Positions 17,355-26,094 of a stretch of 64,000 bases of DNA are shown here, piece after piece. Origin of the DNA: DATAEG01 sp051001975 (lineage in GTDB: Bacteria > Actinomycetota > Actinomycetes > Mycobacteriales > Jatrophihabitantaceae); the NCBI GenBank assembly GCA_051001975.1, contig JBPCMU010000129.1, forward strand, positions 1 through 64,000, written 5' to 3'. The first letter of the stretch is position 1. Each line of letters opens with the position of its first letter. The translations under genes were made by a program, and so were the position numbers. The notes below the pieces were generated by a model that was given only the letters and a program-made list of their open reading frames with translations, was not told the origin of the DNA and did not search any database.

Positions 17355-18053
17355 TCAACGTGAAGCCTGTCCTAAGGTTGTCTCCCACCAACTCCAGGCG
17401 TCCCGGCAAGCAGGATCGGAATGCTGCTGGGCGGACCCGCCGGCCAGATAATGAGCGTGAACGGATTCCACGGTCGATTCGGCCAGCCCGGCTCGCTGCA
17501 TTCCCACCCGATTTGCGCCGTGGACGCGGCACGGACTGCCGTAGCCGAGTGCATACGGCGGGACGTCGTGGGTGACCACGGCGCCCATCCCCACCATTGC
17601 CAGCGGCCCGATCACCCGCCGCTGATGCACCGTTGCGCCCATTCCGAGATTGGCCCCGGGCCCGACGTGCACGTGACCGCCCAACGTGACCCCGGCCGCC
17701 ATCGTCACCCCGTCGCCGATCGCACCGTCATGGCCGATGTAGACCTTGTTCATGAGGTAGCAGTCGTCACCGACGGTAGTCGTGGCGTAGTGGCCTTGGT
17801 GAATCGTCGTGAACTCACGGACGGTGTTGCCGTTACCGATGGTGACGCCGGTACCGATGGTGGTGTCGACGATGTCGGGACCGTGATCGATACCGCGGAT
17901 CTCGGCGGGTGTGCCGATGACCACATGCGGCCCTATCCAGTTGTGGTTGCCGAGTCGGACCGGTCCGACGATGACCACGTAGGGCCCGACGACGTTGCCG
18001 TCACCCATTTCGACGTCGGCACCGATCACGGCGCTGGGATGGACGTTGTTCAT
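17355..18053 (-). CDS. LpxA-like hexapeptide-repeat acyltransferase
   Basis: A 232-residue left-handed beta-helix protein with repeated hexapeptides from MNNVHPSAVIGADVEMGDG through about residue 160, then a short helical C-terminus. The region VREFTTIHQG, then MNKVYIGHDGAIGDG, resembles LpxA-type O/N-acyltransferases acting on UDP-sugars, with the histidine in the IHQG position. ATG at 18053 is chosen because GGGAG lies 8 bases upstream and the helix repeats begin at once. It is divergent from a DegT aminotransferase gene 84 bases away, so the natural inference is N-acylation of the amino sugar made by that enzyme. Acyl donor (acetyl-CoA or acyl-ACP) is not deducible. Confidence 0.83.
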   Translation of the reverse strand: MNNVHPSAVIGADVEMGDGNVVGPYVVIVGPVRLGNHNWIGPHVVIGTPAEIRGIDHGPDIVDTTIGTGVTIGNGNTVREFTTIHQGHYATTTVGDDCYLMNKVYIGHDGAIGDGVTMAAGVTLGGHVHVGPGANLGMGATVHQRRVIGPLAMVGMGAVVTHDVPPYALGYGSPCRVHGANRVGMQRAGLAESTVESVHAHYLAGGSAQQHSDPACRDAWSWWETTLGQASR

Positions 18054-18137
18054 GAGGATCTCCCGAGCCGGATGCGCGGTGCGGCCGGGCGCTGACGATA
18101 ACATCGTGCGTCCGCCGACCCCAGTTCCGGAGCAAAT

Positions 18138-19238
18138 GTGATCCCTGTATCGACCGTTGTCATTCCGCCTGAGACCGAAGCGCTGGTCAGTGAGGTGTTG
18201 CAATCGGGCATGCTCGCGCAGGGGCCGATGGTGAAGCGCTTCGAGGATGAGTTCGCTTCCCTCATAGGGGTATCCCATGCGATCGCTGTGAACAACGGCA
18301 CGACGGCGTTGGTGGCATCCCTGGAGGTGCTCGACCTCGAGCCGGGCGATGAGGTCCTGACCAGCCCGTTCACCTTCGTGGCAACGTTGAATGCCATCCT
18401 CGAGGCCGGTGCCACCGCCGTCTTCGCCGACATCCGTGAGGACGATTTCTGCCTGGACCCCGGTGCCGCCGATGCTGCGGTCGGCGAGCGCACCAGAGTC
18501 CTCATGCCCGTCCACCTGTACGGCCAGTGCGCCGACATGAACGCGCTCGCCCCACTGGCGCAGCGCCATGGGCTGCGGATGGTCGAGGACGCCGCGCAGG
18601 CGCACGCTGCGTCCATCGGTGATCGACGAGCCGGGTCCTTCGGCCTGGGCTGCTTCTCCTTCTACGGCACGAAGAACGTGACGACCGGCGAAGGCGGCAT
18701 GATCACTACGGACGATGACGTGTTAGCTGACCGGCTGCGCGTGCTGCGCAACCAGGGCATGCGGGAGCGCTACGTCTACGAGATGGCCGGGCACAACTAT
18801 CGGCTGACCGATCTGCAGGCGGCGCTGGCGATCCCGCAGCTGGCCCGGATCAAGGAGACCACTCAGCGACGCCAGGCGAATGCGGAGCATCTCATCGCCG
18901 GCCTGGCGGATGTGCCGGGCCTGCGGTTGCCGAGTCAACTGCCGGGGCGCGGTCACGTCTGGCACCAGTTCACCGTCCGAGTGACGCCCGATGCTCCGAT
19001 CGATCGTGACGAGTTCGTGGCCCTACTGGCTGAGCGTGGCGTCGGATCCGGGATCTACTACCCGCGGCTGGTGTTCGACTACGACTGCTATAGCGATCAT
19101 CCGAGGGTGAAGCTGCCGGACGTGCCGGTCGCGGCCGCGGTCACGCGCAGCGTCGTGTCGCTGCCGGTGCACACCCGGTTGAGCATGGCTGAGCTGGACA
19201 CGATCGTTGCCACCGTCCGGGACCTGATGCAGGCATGA
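18138..19238 (+). CDS. DegT/DnrJ/EryC1/StrS family sugar aminotransferase
   Basis: A 366-residue PLP enzyme that transfers an amino group to a keto-sugar nucleotide. The PLP lysine lies in FSFYGTKNVTTGEGG (about residue 177), the conserved VEDAAQAHAA aspartate region precedes it, and NNGTTALVASLEV is the N-terminal phosphate-binding stretch. Length is normal for the family. The GTG start is four bases from an out-of-frame ATG. The stop overlaps the ATG of the Gfo/Idh/MocA gene (ATGA), and a hexapeptide acyltransferase is divergent next door. This trio matches WbpE/WbpB/WbpD or WlbC/WlbA/WlbB pathways for 3-amino sugars (inference). Confidence 0.9.
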   Translation: MIPVSTVVIPPETEALVSEVLQSGMLAQGPMVKRFEDEFASLIGVSHAIAVNNGTTALVASLEVLDLEPGDEVLTSPFTFVATLNAILEAGATAVFADIREDDFCLDPGAADAAVGERTRVLMPVHLYGQCADMNALAPLAQRHGLRMVEDAAQAHAASIGDRRAGSFGLGCFSFYGTKNVTTGEGGMITTDDDVLADRLRVLRNQGMRERYVYEMAGHNYRLTDLQAALAIPQLARIKETTQRRQANAEHLIAGLADVPGLRLPSQLPGRGHVWHQFTVRVTPDAPIDRDEFVALLAERGVGSGIYYPRLVFDYDCYSDHPRVKLPDVPVAAAVTRSVVSLPVHTRLSMAELDTIVATVRDLMQA

Positions 19239-20200
19239 GCGGGTCAGCACGGCCGCGGATCGCACTCGTCGGCGCAGGCTCGATGGGTTCGTTGCACGCC
19301 CGGGTCGTGAGCCAGTCCGATCGCGTCAACCTCGCCTACGTCGTGGATCCCGACCGGGCCGGCGGCGAGCTGCTGGCTGACCGATTCGGTGCGACCTGGC
19401 GGCCCGAGCTGGAAGCGGCAGAGGTCGATGCCGTGATCGTCGCCGCTGCCACCGAGGCGCATCACTCGGTGGGGAAGGCAGTGCTCGAGCAGGGGCTGCC
19501 ATTGCTGATGGAGAAGCCGTTGGCACACCGGCTGGGGGAGGCTGAAGACCTCGTTGCGCTGTCGGCGCAGCGCGACGTGCCGTTGATGTGCGGTCTGTTG
19601 GAGCGGTTCAACCCCGGCATCCTCACCGCGCTCAGTGTCGTCGAGGAACCGCGGCATGTGACCGCAATTCGCCATTCGCCTTATGTCGCGCGGATCAGGA
19701 CCGGAGTGTCCTCGGACCTGTTGATCCACGACGTCGACATCGTGTTGCAGTTCGCCGGCGGCGTCCCGGCCACAGTGCGCGGGTCGTTCGGTTACCTCCA
19801 TCCCGACTCGCCGGCGGGTTCGGAGGATGTGGCCGACGCGATGCTCGGCTTCGCGGACGGGATGATCGCGAACGTCTCGGCGAGTCGGATGAGCCAGCGC
19901 AAGGTCCGCGGCTTCACCATTGCCGAGCCCTCCCGCCTCGTGGAGGTGGACATGCTGCGCAACGCGGTGACGATCTACCGCCACGTGCTCAACGAGGCCA
20001 GTGCGGACGGCCTGAGTTACCGCCAGCAGACGATCATCGAGATCCCTGCTCTGGTCTCATCGCGGGAGCCGCTCGCCGCGCAGCTCGACCGGTTCCTCGA
20101 CCTCGTCACCGGGGCTGCCGACGCGGCAGCGGAGCGCGACGGCATCCTGCCGGCGCACCGGGTGGTCGAGCAGGTCCGGGCGAACGCCGCCGCGGGCTGA
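19235..20200 (+). CDS. Gfo/Idh/MocA family oxidoreductase
   Basis: A 321-residue NAD(P)-dependent sugar dehydrogenase. The N-terminal Rossmann fold starts with IALVGAGSMGSLHARVV (about 8-24). MEKPLAHRLGEAEDL, with the conserved EKP lysine, lies near residues 90-104, and a C-terminal substrate domain has the LLIHDVDIVLQF histidine. Translation is coupled to the aminotransferase by a four-base overlap. By analogy with WbpB/WlbA it would oxidise C3 of a UDP-sugar to supply the keto group for that aminotransferase. This is inference from context; other family members act on inositol or free sugars. Confidence 0.88.
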   Translation: MSGSARPRIALVGAGSMGSLHARVVSQSDRVNLAYVVDPDRAGGELLADRFGATWRPELEAAEVDAVIVAAATEAHHSVGKAVLEQGLPLLMEKPLAHRLGEAEDLVALSAQRDVPLMCGLLERFNPGILTALSVVEEPRHVTAIRHSPYVARIRTGVSSDLLIHDVDIVLQFAGGVPATVRGSFGYLHPDSPAGSEDVADAMLGFADGMIANVSASRMSQRKVRGFTIAEPSRLVEVDMLRNAVTIYRHVLNEASADGLSYRQQTIIEIPALVSSREPLAAQLDRFLDLVTGAADAAAERDGILPAHRVVEQVRANAAAG

Positions 20201-20219
20201 ACTCGCGGGGTGAATGGCG

Positions 20220-21416
20220 TCAGGCGTGGGCGGCTGTGGCGACCAGGGACTTCAGGACCGCCAGGTGCTGGTCCACCACGACGTCCATTGCGAAGTGGTG
20301 GCGGACCAACTCGCGCCCGGCGGCACCGATGTCGGCTCGCGTTGACGCATCGCGTAGGAGACCCACCAGCGCTGCACTGAGTGCCGCCGTGTCGCCCAAC
20401 TCGACCAGCACGACATTCTTTCCGCTCACCAGATCGATGCCGGGGAAGTTGTCCGGCCGGACCGCGACCACGACCGGGACGCCGGCCGCCATGCTCTCCA
20501 GCGTCGCGGTGCCCATCCCATAACCCTGCAGGTCGTGCGCCTCCACATCGGCGGCAGCCAGGTAGTGCGGCACGTCCGCCTTCGGGACCGGGCCCACCGA
20601 CGTCACGGCGTGCTCCACACCCAATTCCCGGGCGCGGCGCTGGAACACGTCGTAGTAGACGTGCCCCACGACCAGCACCCGCGCCTCCGGCACCTGCGCG
20701 AGCACTGCGGGGAGTGCTTCGACGAGTGCGGTCCGATCACGCAACGGGATGACGTGCCCCAGCGAGACGATGAGCGGCGCATCGCCGAGGCCGTGCCGGC
20801 TGCGCACCACGTCGGCTCCGCCCCCGGTCATCCGCGACGGATCCACACCCACCGGGATGTAGTCCAGCCCGGAGTACCGACCGCGGTAACGGTCCTTGAT
20901 GTACTCGTCCATCTGAACGTCCATGACGACGATGCGTGGGCGGTAGGAGCGCAACACCGGGGCGACCATCAGCCGGTCGAGCCACCGGAACACTCCGTGA
21001 TAGTGAGCCTTCGGGTTCTCCAGCCTGGTGTGCACGGACAGCAGAGCCGGAATCCTGTGGCGCTTCGCGTACCGCGCCGTGGCCCAGGTCAGATCGAAGA
21101 ACTGGCCGTGCTGGTGGATGACCTCCGGGCGGAACTCGTCCAGTAACGCGCGAAGCCGCCGCGGTCGGGACGGTCGCATGGTGAATGACATGTCGAAGCT
21201 CACCGACAGCCGGGTCTGGGGTATAGCTGCGGAGGGCAACCGCACGACGCGAAGTCCCGGCGCGAGTTGCTCGTCCGCCGGTGCGCCTTGGTAGGCCGCG
21301 GTCAGTACCAGCACCTCGTGTCCGGCGCGGGCGTAGCCGCGAGCCAACGCATCGGACAGGTGCGCGCTTCCGCCCACCCGCGGCGGGTAAAAATTGTTCA
21401 CCACGAGAATGCGCAT
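20220..21416 (-). CDS. Glycosyltransferase family 4
   Basis: A 398-residue retaining GT-B glycosyltransferase. The N-terminal start MRILVVNNFYPPRVGGSAHL has the usual GG..H pattern. The C-terminal domain has VSLGHVIPLRDRTALVEALP and GMGTATLESMAAGVPVVV, where the E of the ATLE stretch and the preceding glycine-rich loop match the donor nucleotide site. It is the last gene of a four-gene coupled run (aminotransferase, epimerase, acetyltransferase, GT4); its ATG overlaps the preceding stop by one base (TGATG). It probably adds the sugar made by the three upstream genes to a lipid-linked acceptor. Confidence 0.9.
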   Translation of the reverse strand: MRILVVNNFYPPRVGGSAHLSDALARGYARAGHEVLVLTAAYQGAPADEQLAPGLRVVRLPSAAIPQTRLSVSFDMSFTMRPSRPRRLRALLDEFRPEVIHQHGQFFDLTWATARYAKRHRIPALLSVHTRLENPKAHYHGVFRWLDRLMVAPVLRSYRPRIVVMDVQMDEYIKDRYRGRYSGLDYIPVGVDPSRMTGGGADVVRSRHGLGDAPLIVSLGHVIPLRDRTALVEALPAVLAQVPEARVLVVGHVYYDVFQRRARELGVEHAVTSVGPVPKADVPHYLAAADVEAHDLQGYGMGTATLESMAAGVPVVVAVRPDNFPGIDLVSGKNVVLVELGDTAALSAALVGLLRDASTRADIGAAGRELVRHHFAMDVVVDQHLAVLKSLVATAAHA

Positions 21417-21886
21417 CAGGAGTCCGTTCCCGCCGCGAACGGCCCGAACCGCACCTCGCCACCGTCAAGGATGACCTCTGCTGCTCGCCTGGCCGGTACA
21501 CCGGAGACGACGGTGCCCGCCGCGACGTCACGGGTCACCACAGCACCGGCGGCGACCACTGCACCGTCGCCGATCGTGACGCCCATGTTCACCACCGCGT
21601 TCGCGCCGATGAACACGTGGTCACCGATGGTGGTGGGTTGCCGCTGCACCTCTGGGAACGCGCGACCGGAGACGCACCGCCGCACCGACGAATGGGTGTA
21701 GATCTGCGCGCCGCATGAGATGTCGCAGCCGGCGCCGATCGTGAGTCCACCGGAGCCGTCTATGACGGTGAAGGCTCCGATCCAGGTGCCCGGGCCGATC
21801 TCCGGCTCACCGATGATCCAGGCGTGTCTGTGGTACGGATTCGGCGGCAGTTCGTCCGGGCGGCTCTCCCCAGGGCTCAGACTCAC
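21416..21886 (-). CDS. Acetyltransferase of the left-handed beta-helix (hexapeptide) family
   Basis: A 156-residue hexapeptide acyltransferase resembling WbbJ/maltose O-acetyltransferases. Repeats run through IGPGTWIGAFTVIDGSGG and GDHVFIGANAVVNMGVTIGDG to GAVVTRDVAAGTVVSGVPAR, the classic end of the trimeric xenobiotic/sugar acetyltransferase group. The GTG at 21886 is set by a GTGA overlap with the epimerase stop; longer versions of the frame run through the epimerase gene and are not credible. Likely role: acetylating the amino group installed by the aminotransferase of the same run. Confidence 0.83.
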   Translation of the reverse strand: MSLSPGESRPDELPPNPYHRHAWIIGEPEIGPGTWIGAFTVIDGSGGLTIGAGCDISCGAQIYTHSSVRRCVSGRAFPEVQRQPTTIGDHVFIGANAVVNMGVTIGDGAVVAAGAVVTRDVAAGTVVSGVPARRAAEVILDGGEVRFGPFAAGTDS

Positions 21887-22818
21887 GCCATCGACCGCTT
21901 CACCAGGTTGGTCATGCCCTCCTCTACCGAGATGGTCGGCTCGAACCCGAGGACCTCGCGGGCGCGGGTGGTGTCTGCGGCCCGGCGAGCCACCAGGACC
22001 TCGCGCGGGTTGAACTGCGGTTCTACGTCGGCGCCGACGGCATCGATGAGAATGCGGGCCAGGGTGGCGATCGAGGTGTCGATGCCGGTCCCGATGTTGA
22101 CCGGCATGTTGTCCTGCTCCGCCTCCAACGCCAGGACGGTGCCCCGGGCGATGTCGTGGACGTGTATGAAATCCATCGACTGCTCGCCCTTGCCGTCGAT
22201 CACCGGGGGCTGTCCCTGCTGCAGGCGCGCTACGAAGTGGTTGATGACTGAGGTGTAGTACGCGGTGGTCTTCTGCCCCTCGCCGTACACGTTGAAGAAG
22301 CGCGGTGCGATCCACGACAGGCCACTGCGACGCTGGTAGAAACCGAGCAGGTCCTCGCCGGCCCGCTTGCTGATGCAGTACGGGGTGAGCGGGTGCAGCG
22401 GGTCGTCCTCGTGCATCGGGATCTTCTCCGGGTCGCCGTATACCGATGCACTGGACGCGAATACCACCCGGCGGACCCCGTGATCGGCGGCTGCGGCGAA
22501 AACGTTGTGGTTGCCCACCATGTTGATGTCGATGCTTTCGTAAGGATCCGCCTGGCTTTTATTGATGCTCACCGCGGCGAAGTGGATCACTGACTCGCAG
22601 CCCTTCATCGCCTGGTGCACGGCGCCGCCGTACCGTACGTCCTGGTCGATCAGCTCGACCCGACCTGTGGCGGTGAGCTCAGCGACTCGGTCGCGGTCGC
22701 CGCGGAACATGTTGTCGAACAGCCGCACGTTGTAACCGCGGTCGAGCAGCATCGGGATGACGTGCATTCCGATGAAACCCGCGCCGCCGGTGAAGAAGAC
22801 CGTCTTCGGTTCAGTCAT
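21883..22818 (-). CDS. NAD-dependent epimerase/dehydratase (extended SDR)
   Basis: A 311-residue extended SDR acting on a nucleotide sugar. The NAD motif is FFTGGAGFIGMHV (about 8-20). The catalytic serine/tyrosine/lysine set is seen in FASSASVYGDP and PYCISKRAGED (YxxxK). The NVYGEGQ region and the MDFIHVHDIARG stretch match GalE/WbpP-like epimerases. ATG at 22818 overlaps the stop of the aminotransferase gene (ATGA), and the stop overlaps the acetyltransferase start. Either a C4 epimerase or a 4,6-dehydratase is possible; the GxxGxxG form and length favour an epimerase. Confidence 0.88.
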   Translation of the reverse strand: MTEPKTVFFTGGAGFIGMHVIPMLLDRGYNVRLFDNMFRGDRDRVAELTATGRVELIDQDVRYGGAVHQAMKGCESVIHFAAVSINKSQADPYESIDINMVGNHNVFAAAADHGVRRVVFASSASVYGDPEKIPMHEDDPLHPLTPYCISKRAGEDLLGFYQRRSGLSWIAPRFFNVYGEGQKTTAYYTSVINHFVARLQQGQPPVIDGKGEQSMDFIHVHDIARGTVLALEAEQDNMPVNIGTGIDTSIATLARILIDAVGADVEPQFNPREVLVARRAADTTRAREVLGFEPTISVEEGMTNLVKRSMA

Positions 22819-23966
22819 GTGCTCGTTGCTCCTTGTGGCTGCTGAATTTTCACCGCGTTGCGTACCGCGTCGGCGACGATCTGGACGTGGTCGTCGGAGA
22901 GGTTGGCGTGCATGGGGATGGCCAGATGGCGGAGGAAGATATCGGCCGACACCGGGCACTCCGGCTGCGGTCCGTACACCGGCTGAACGTGAGAGGCATA
23001 GGTGCCGATGTTGCACTGCACGCCGTTGTTGCGGAGGTACGCCGCGACGCGCCCGCGCTCGACACCAGGCGCCAGCGTCAGAACGTAGGACTGCCAGGCC
23101 GTTTGCCGATCGGGAAGCTCGACCGGAAGCTGCAGCTGGTCCACATCGCCGAGGAGTTCTGCGTAACCAGCGGCTACCCGTCGCCGGGCGGCGAGCAGGG
23201 TGGGCAGCCGATCCAGTTGGGCCCATACGACTGCGGCGGCTATCTCCGACAATTTGTAGTTCCAGCCGAGCTCGTCGAACACCGGGACCGGCAGATCGGT
23301 GGACCCGGCGCGGCTGAACGCACTCTCGATACCGAAGAAGTGCATCTTCCTCACCTGGGTGAGCAGATCGGCGTCGTCGGTCGTGATCGCCCCGCCCTCG
23401 CCAGAGGTGATGCCCTTACGCCCGTGGAAGGAGAAACACGCGGCGTCGGCGAGGCTGCCGGTCGGCCGGTCTTTGTACGTGGCGCCGACCGAGCACGCCG
23501 CGTCCTCCAGAAGCCACAGCCCACGCTTGTCGGTGACGGCGCGCAGCTCGTCATAGTCGGCCGGCATGCCGAATGAGTCGACGGCGATGACACCGACGGT
23601 GCGCGGTGTGACAGCGGCCTCGACTGCCGCCGGGTCGACCGTCCAAATGTCCGGCCGGACGTCGGCGAAGACAGGCTCGGCGCCGGTGTAGCGGACCGCA
23701 TGACCGGTCGCCGGGAAGGTGTAGTCCGCGACGATCACCTCGTCGCCCGGCCCGGCGCCGAGCGCCTGTACCGCGAGGTGCAGGGCTGCAGTGCAGTTGT
23801 TCAGGGTGATCGACGCGGTGGTTCCGCACAGTTGGGCGAAGCGTTGCTCGAAGGCCTTGCCCACCGGACCCTGGCCGGCGACCCAACCTGACTTGAAAAC
23901 CTCCCCCACCGCGGCGAGTTCCTCCTCGCCCAAGGTCGGTTGCCCGAGCGCAATCGTTTCTCGCAT
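22815..23966 (-). CDS. DegT/DnrJ/EryC1/StrS family aminotransferase
   Basis: A 383-residue PLP-dependent sugar aminotransferase, first gene of a coupled run with an epimerase, an acetyltransferase and a GT4. The PLP lysine is in FSFHGRKGITSGEGGAI (about residue 190), with LEDAACSVGA upstream and ITLNNCTAALHLA near residue 57. ATG at 23966 is chosen for the GAGGAG 5-8 bases upstream. It is a separate lineage from the DegT gene at 18138, so the locus makes two amino sugars or the two enzymes act at different carbons. The promoter probably lies in the 59-base gap to the divergent oxidase gene. Confidence 0.9.
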   Translation of the reverse strand: MRETIALGQPTLGEEELAAVGEVFKSGWVAGQGPVGKAFEQRFAQLCGTTASITLNNCTAALHLAVQALGAGPGDEVIVADYTFPATGHAVRYTGAEPVFADVRPDIWTVDPAAVEAAVTPRTVGVIAVDSFGMPADYDELRAVTDKRGLWLLEDAACSVGATYKDRPTGSLADAACFSFHGRKGITSGEGGAITTDDADLLTQVRKMHFFGIESAFSRAGSTDLPVPVFDELGWNYKLSEIAAAVVWAQLDRLPTLLAARRRVAAGYAELLGDVDQLQLPVELPDRQTAWQSYVLTLAPGVERGRVAAYLRNNGVQCNIGTYASHVQPVYGPQPECPVSADIFLRHLAIPMHANLSDDHVQIVADAVRNAVKIQQPQGATST

Positions 23967-24025
23967 CAATCTCCTCGTGACTGGCCACCGACCGTCCGTG
24001 CGGGGCTGAATTAGTCTAGATCCTC

Positions 24026-25219
24026 GTGAGCACCCCACCTCGCTATGTCGTCATCGGCGGAGGGATTATCGGCCTTGCGGTGGCGGATCGGATCGCCATG
24101 GCCCGGCCGACCGCCCGGATAACCGTTATCGAGAAGGAAGACCGTTGGGCAGCGCATCAGACCGGACGTAACAGCGGGGTGGTGCATTCCGGCCTGTACT
24201 ACAAGCCGGGCAGTTACAAGGCCACGATGTGCCGGGCCGGCGCCGAGTCGATGATCGGCTTCGCGCAGCAGAACGACGTGGCCGTCGAGCGCTGCGGCAA
24301 ATTGGTCGTGGCCACCAGCGCTGATCAACTGCCCCGGCTTCGGGCCCTCGCCGACCGCGGCAAGCAGAACGGGCTGAACGTGCGTGAGCTGGACCGGAGC
24401 GCTGCCCGCGAGATCGAGCCGCACGTGGAGTGCGTTGCAGCGCTACACGTACCGGAGACCGGGATCATCGACTACCGCGGCGTGTGCGCCGCCCTGGTCA
24501 GGCGGCTCACCGATCATGGCGCGGACCTGAGGTTGTCCACCGCCGTTCTCGGCCTGCAGCCCGGGCGGCGCGCCACGGTCGTGCAGACCGCAGCAGGCGA
24601 ATTCGACGCCGACGGGGTGGTGAACTGCGCAGGTCTGCAGAGCGACCTGGTCGCCCGCCTCGCCGGCGATCGGTCCCAAGCCCGGATCATCCCGTTTCGA
24701 GGCGAGTACTTCGAGCTGCGCCCGGAACGGCATCACCTCGTCCGGTCCTTGATCTATCCGGTACCGGATCCGCTCTTTCCGTTCCTCGGCGTGCATCTGA
24801 CGCGGATGATCGGCGGAGGGGTACACGCCGGCCCCAACGCGGTGCTCGCGCTGGCCCGGGAGGGCTACCGGTGGCGCACGGTGCGGCCGGCGGAATTGGC
24901 CGGAACGCTGGGCTATCCGGGTTTCTGGCGGCTGGCGGCACGACACGCGAAGGCCGGTGCCACCGAGATCGCGCGTTCGCTGTCCCGGCACCGGTTCGCC
25001 GAAAGCCTGCGAGCGTTGGTGCCCGAGATCGCCGACGCCGATCTCGTCCCGGCCCCGGCTGGCGTGCGTGCTCAGGCCGTGCTGCGGGACGGGTCTCTGG
25101 TCGATGATTTCCTGGTGGAGCGCGCCGGCCGCGTCGTGCATGTGCTCAATGCACCCTCACCTGCGGCGACCAGTGCATTCGAGATCGCGAAGCGCGTCGA
25201 GTCGCTGTTGCCTGCCTGA
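24026..25219 (+). CDS. lhgO: L-2-hydroxyglutarate oxidase-like FAD-dependent oxidoreductase
   Basis: A 397-residue DAO-fold flavoenzyme. The FAD dinucleotide motif is VVIGGGIIGLAVADR (about 8-22). HQTGRNSGVVHSGLYY (about 45-60), with the flavin-linked histidine and conserved HSG, and PETGIIDYRGV are highly typical of LhgO, which oxidises L-2-hydroxyglutarate to 2-oxoglutarate in the membrane-linked respiratory chain. The GTG start is 59 bases from the divergent aminotransferase start. Its place between two glycopolymer operons is odd for a metabolite-repair enzyme; it may have been recruited for another 2-hydroxyacid, or may clear L-2-hydroxyglutarate formed as a by-product. Confidence 0.85.
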   Translation: MSTPPRYVVIGGGIIGLAVADRIAMARPTARITVIEKEDRWAAHQTGRNSGVVHSGLYYKPGSYKATMCRAGAESMIGFAQQNDVAVERCGKLVVATSADQLPRLRALADRGKQNGLNVRELDRSAAREIEPHVECVAALHVPETGIIDYRGVCAALVRRLTDHGADLRLSTAVLGLQPGRRATVVQTAAGEFDADGVVNCAGLQSDLVARLAGDRSQARIIPFRGEYFELRPERHHLVRSLIYPVPDPLFPFLGVHLTRMIGGGVHAGPNAVLALAREGYRWRTVRPAELAGTLGYPGFWRLAARHAKAGATEIARSLSRHRFAESLRALVPEIADADLVPAPAGVRAQAVLRDGSLVDDFLVERAGRVVHVLNAPSPAATSAFEIAKRVESLLPA

Positions 25220-25224
25220 CCTGA

Positions 25225-26094
25225 TCAGATCAGCGGTGGCCGGCCGGCTCTCGCCATCCGCCAGACTGTCCGCCACTGCATCGGTCGACGTGGCCCGGCA
25301 TCCTCGCGGAACCCCTCGACCGCACCGCGCCACGAGTCGTGCAGCGCTTCCCGGCTCCGGATCCGCGCCAGGGTCAGCGCGGCCCAGACGGTCAGATAGG
25401 TCGCGGCCAGCGGCGCCGGCAACCGGCGGCGGGCCAGGAACACCCGGTTTCGCACCGACAGCTCGTGGTACTCCGCGTGCCGGGTCGGCGCGATCGCCGG
25501 ATGCAGTACCACCAGATCTCCGGCATAGCGCACTCTGGCGCCGGCGTCCCAGACGGCCCAGGCCAGATCGATGCCTTCGTGGGCGTAGAAGAAACCGGCG
25601 GCCCAGCCGCCGATCCTGTCGAAAAGCTCGCGGCGCATCGCCACGGCGCCCTCCCACAGCGCCGTGATGTCGCTGGATCTGGACGGGTCTCCCACCCGCA
25701 ACCGGGGCGTCCAGCGACGTGGCGCCGGCCTGCCGTCGGTGGCCAGCACCCGGGGCTGGATCAAACCGATATCCGGTGCGGCGGCGAAGATCCGCGCCAT
25801 CCGAGCCAGGGTGTCCGGGTCGCGCAGGCTCGCATCGTCATCGAGGAAGAACAGCAACTCGCCCTGCACGTGTGGCACTCCGGCGTTGCGCCCGGCGGGG
25901 ATTCCGACGTTGTCCGGTAGTCCTACGGCGCGCACGCCGTCCGGAAGCCCGACGGGCTGCCAACCATTGCCGACGACCACCACGTCGATGTCGACATCGA
26001 CCTGGCCGAGGAGACTGCGCAAGCCGCTGTCCAGATCCTCGGGCCGTTGCCCCTGGGTGAGTACGACGATTCCGTACTGCGGTCGATCGCTCAC
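25225..26094 (-). CDS. Family-2 glycosyltransferase
   Basis: A 289-residue inverting GT-A glycosyltransferase, much shorter than the TarS-like group. YGIVVLTQGQRPEDLDSGL forms the first strand, LFFLDDDASLRDP carries the metal-binding DDD, and WEGAVAMRRELFDRIGGW with FFYAHEGIDLAWA forms the acceptor side (a rhamnosyl/galactofuranosyl-transferase-like pattern). GTG at 26094 overlaps the stop of the phosphatidyltransferase gene (GTGA), and the open frame upstream is within that gene in another reading. Third and last gene of the run starting at 28147. Donor sugar unknown. Confidence 0.85.
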   Translation of the reverse strand: MSDRPQYGIVVLTQGQRPEDLDSGLRSLLGQVDVDIDVVVVGNGWQPVGLPDGVRAVGLPDNVGIPAGRNAGVPHVQGELLFFLDDDASLRDPDTLARMARIFAAAPDIGLIQPRVLATDGRPAPRRWTPRLRVGDPSRSSDITALWEGAVAMRRELFDRIGGWAAGFFYAHEGIDLAWAVWDAGARVRYAGDLVVLHPAIAPTRHAEYHELSVRNRVFLARRRLPAPLAATYLTVWAALTLARIRSREALHDSWRGAVEGFREDAGPRRPMQWRTVWRMARAGRPPLI

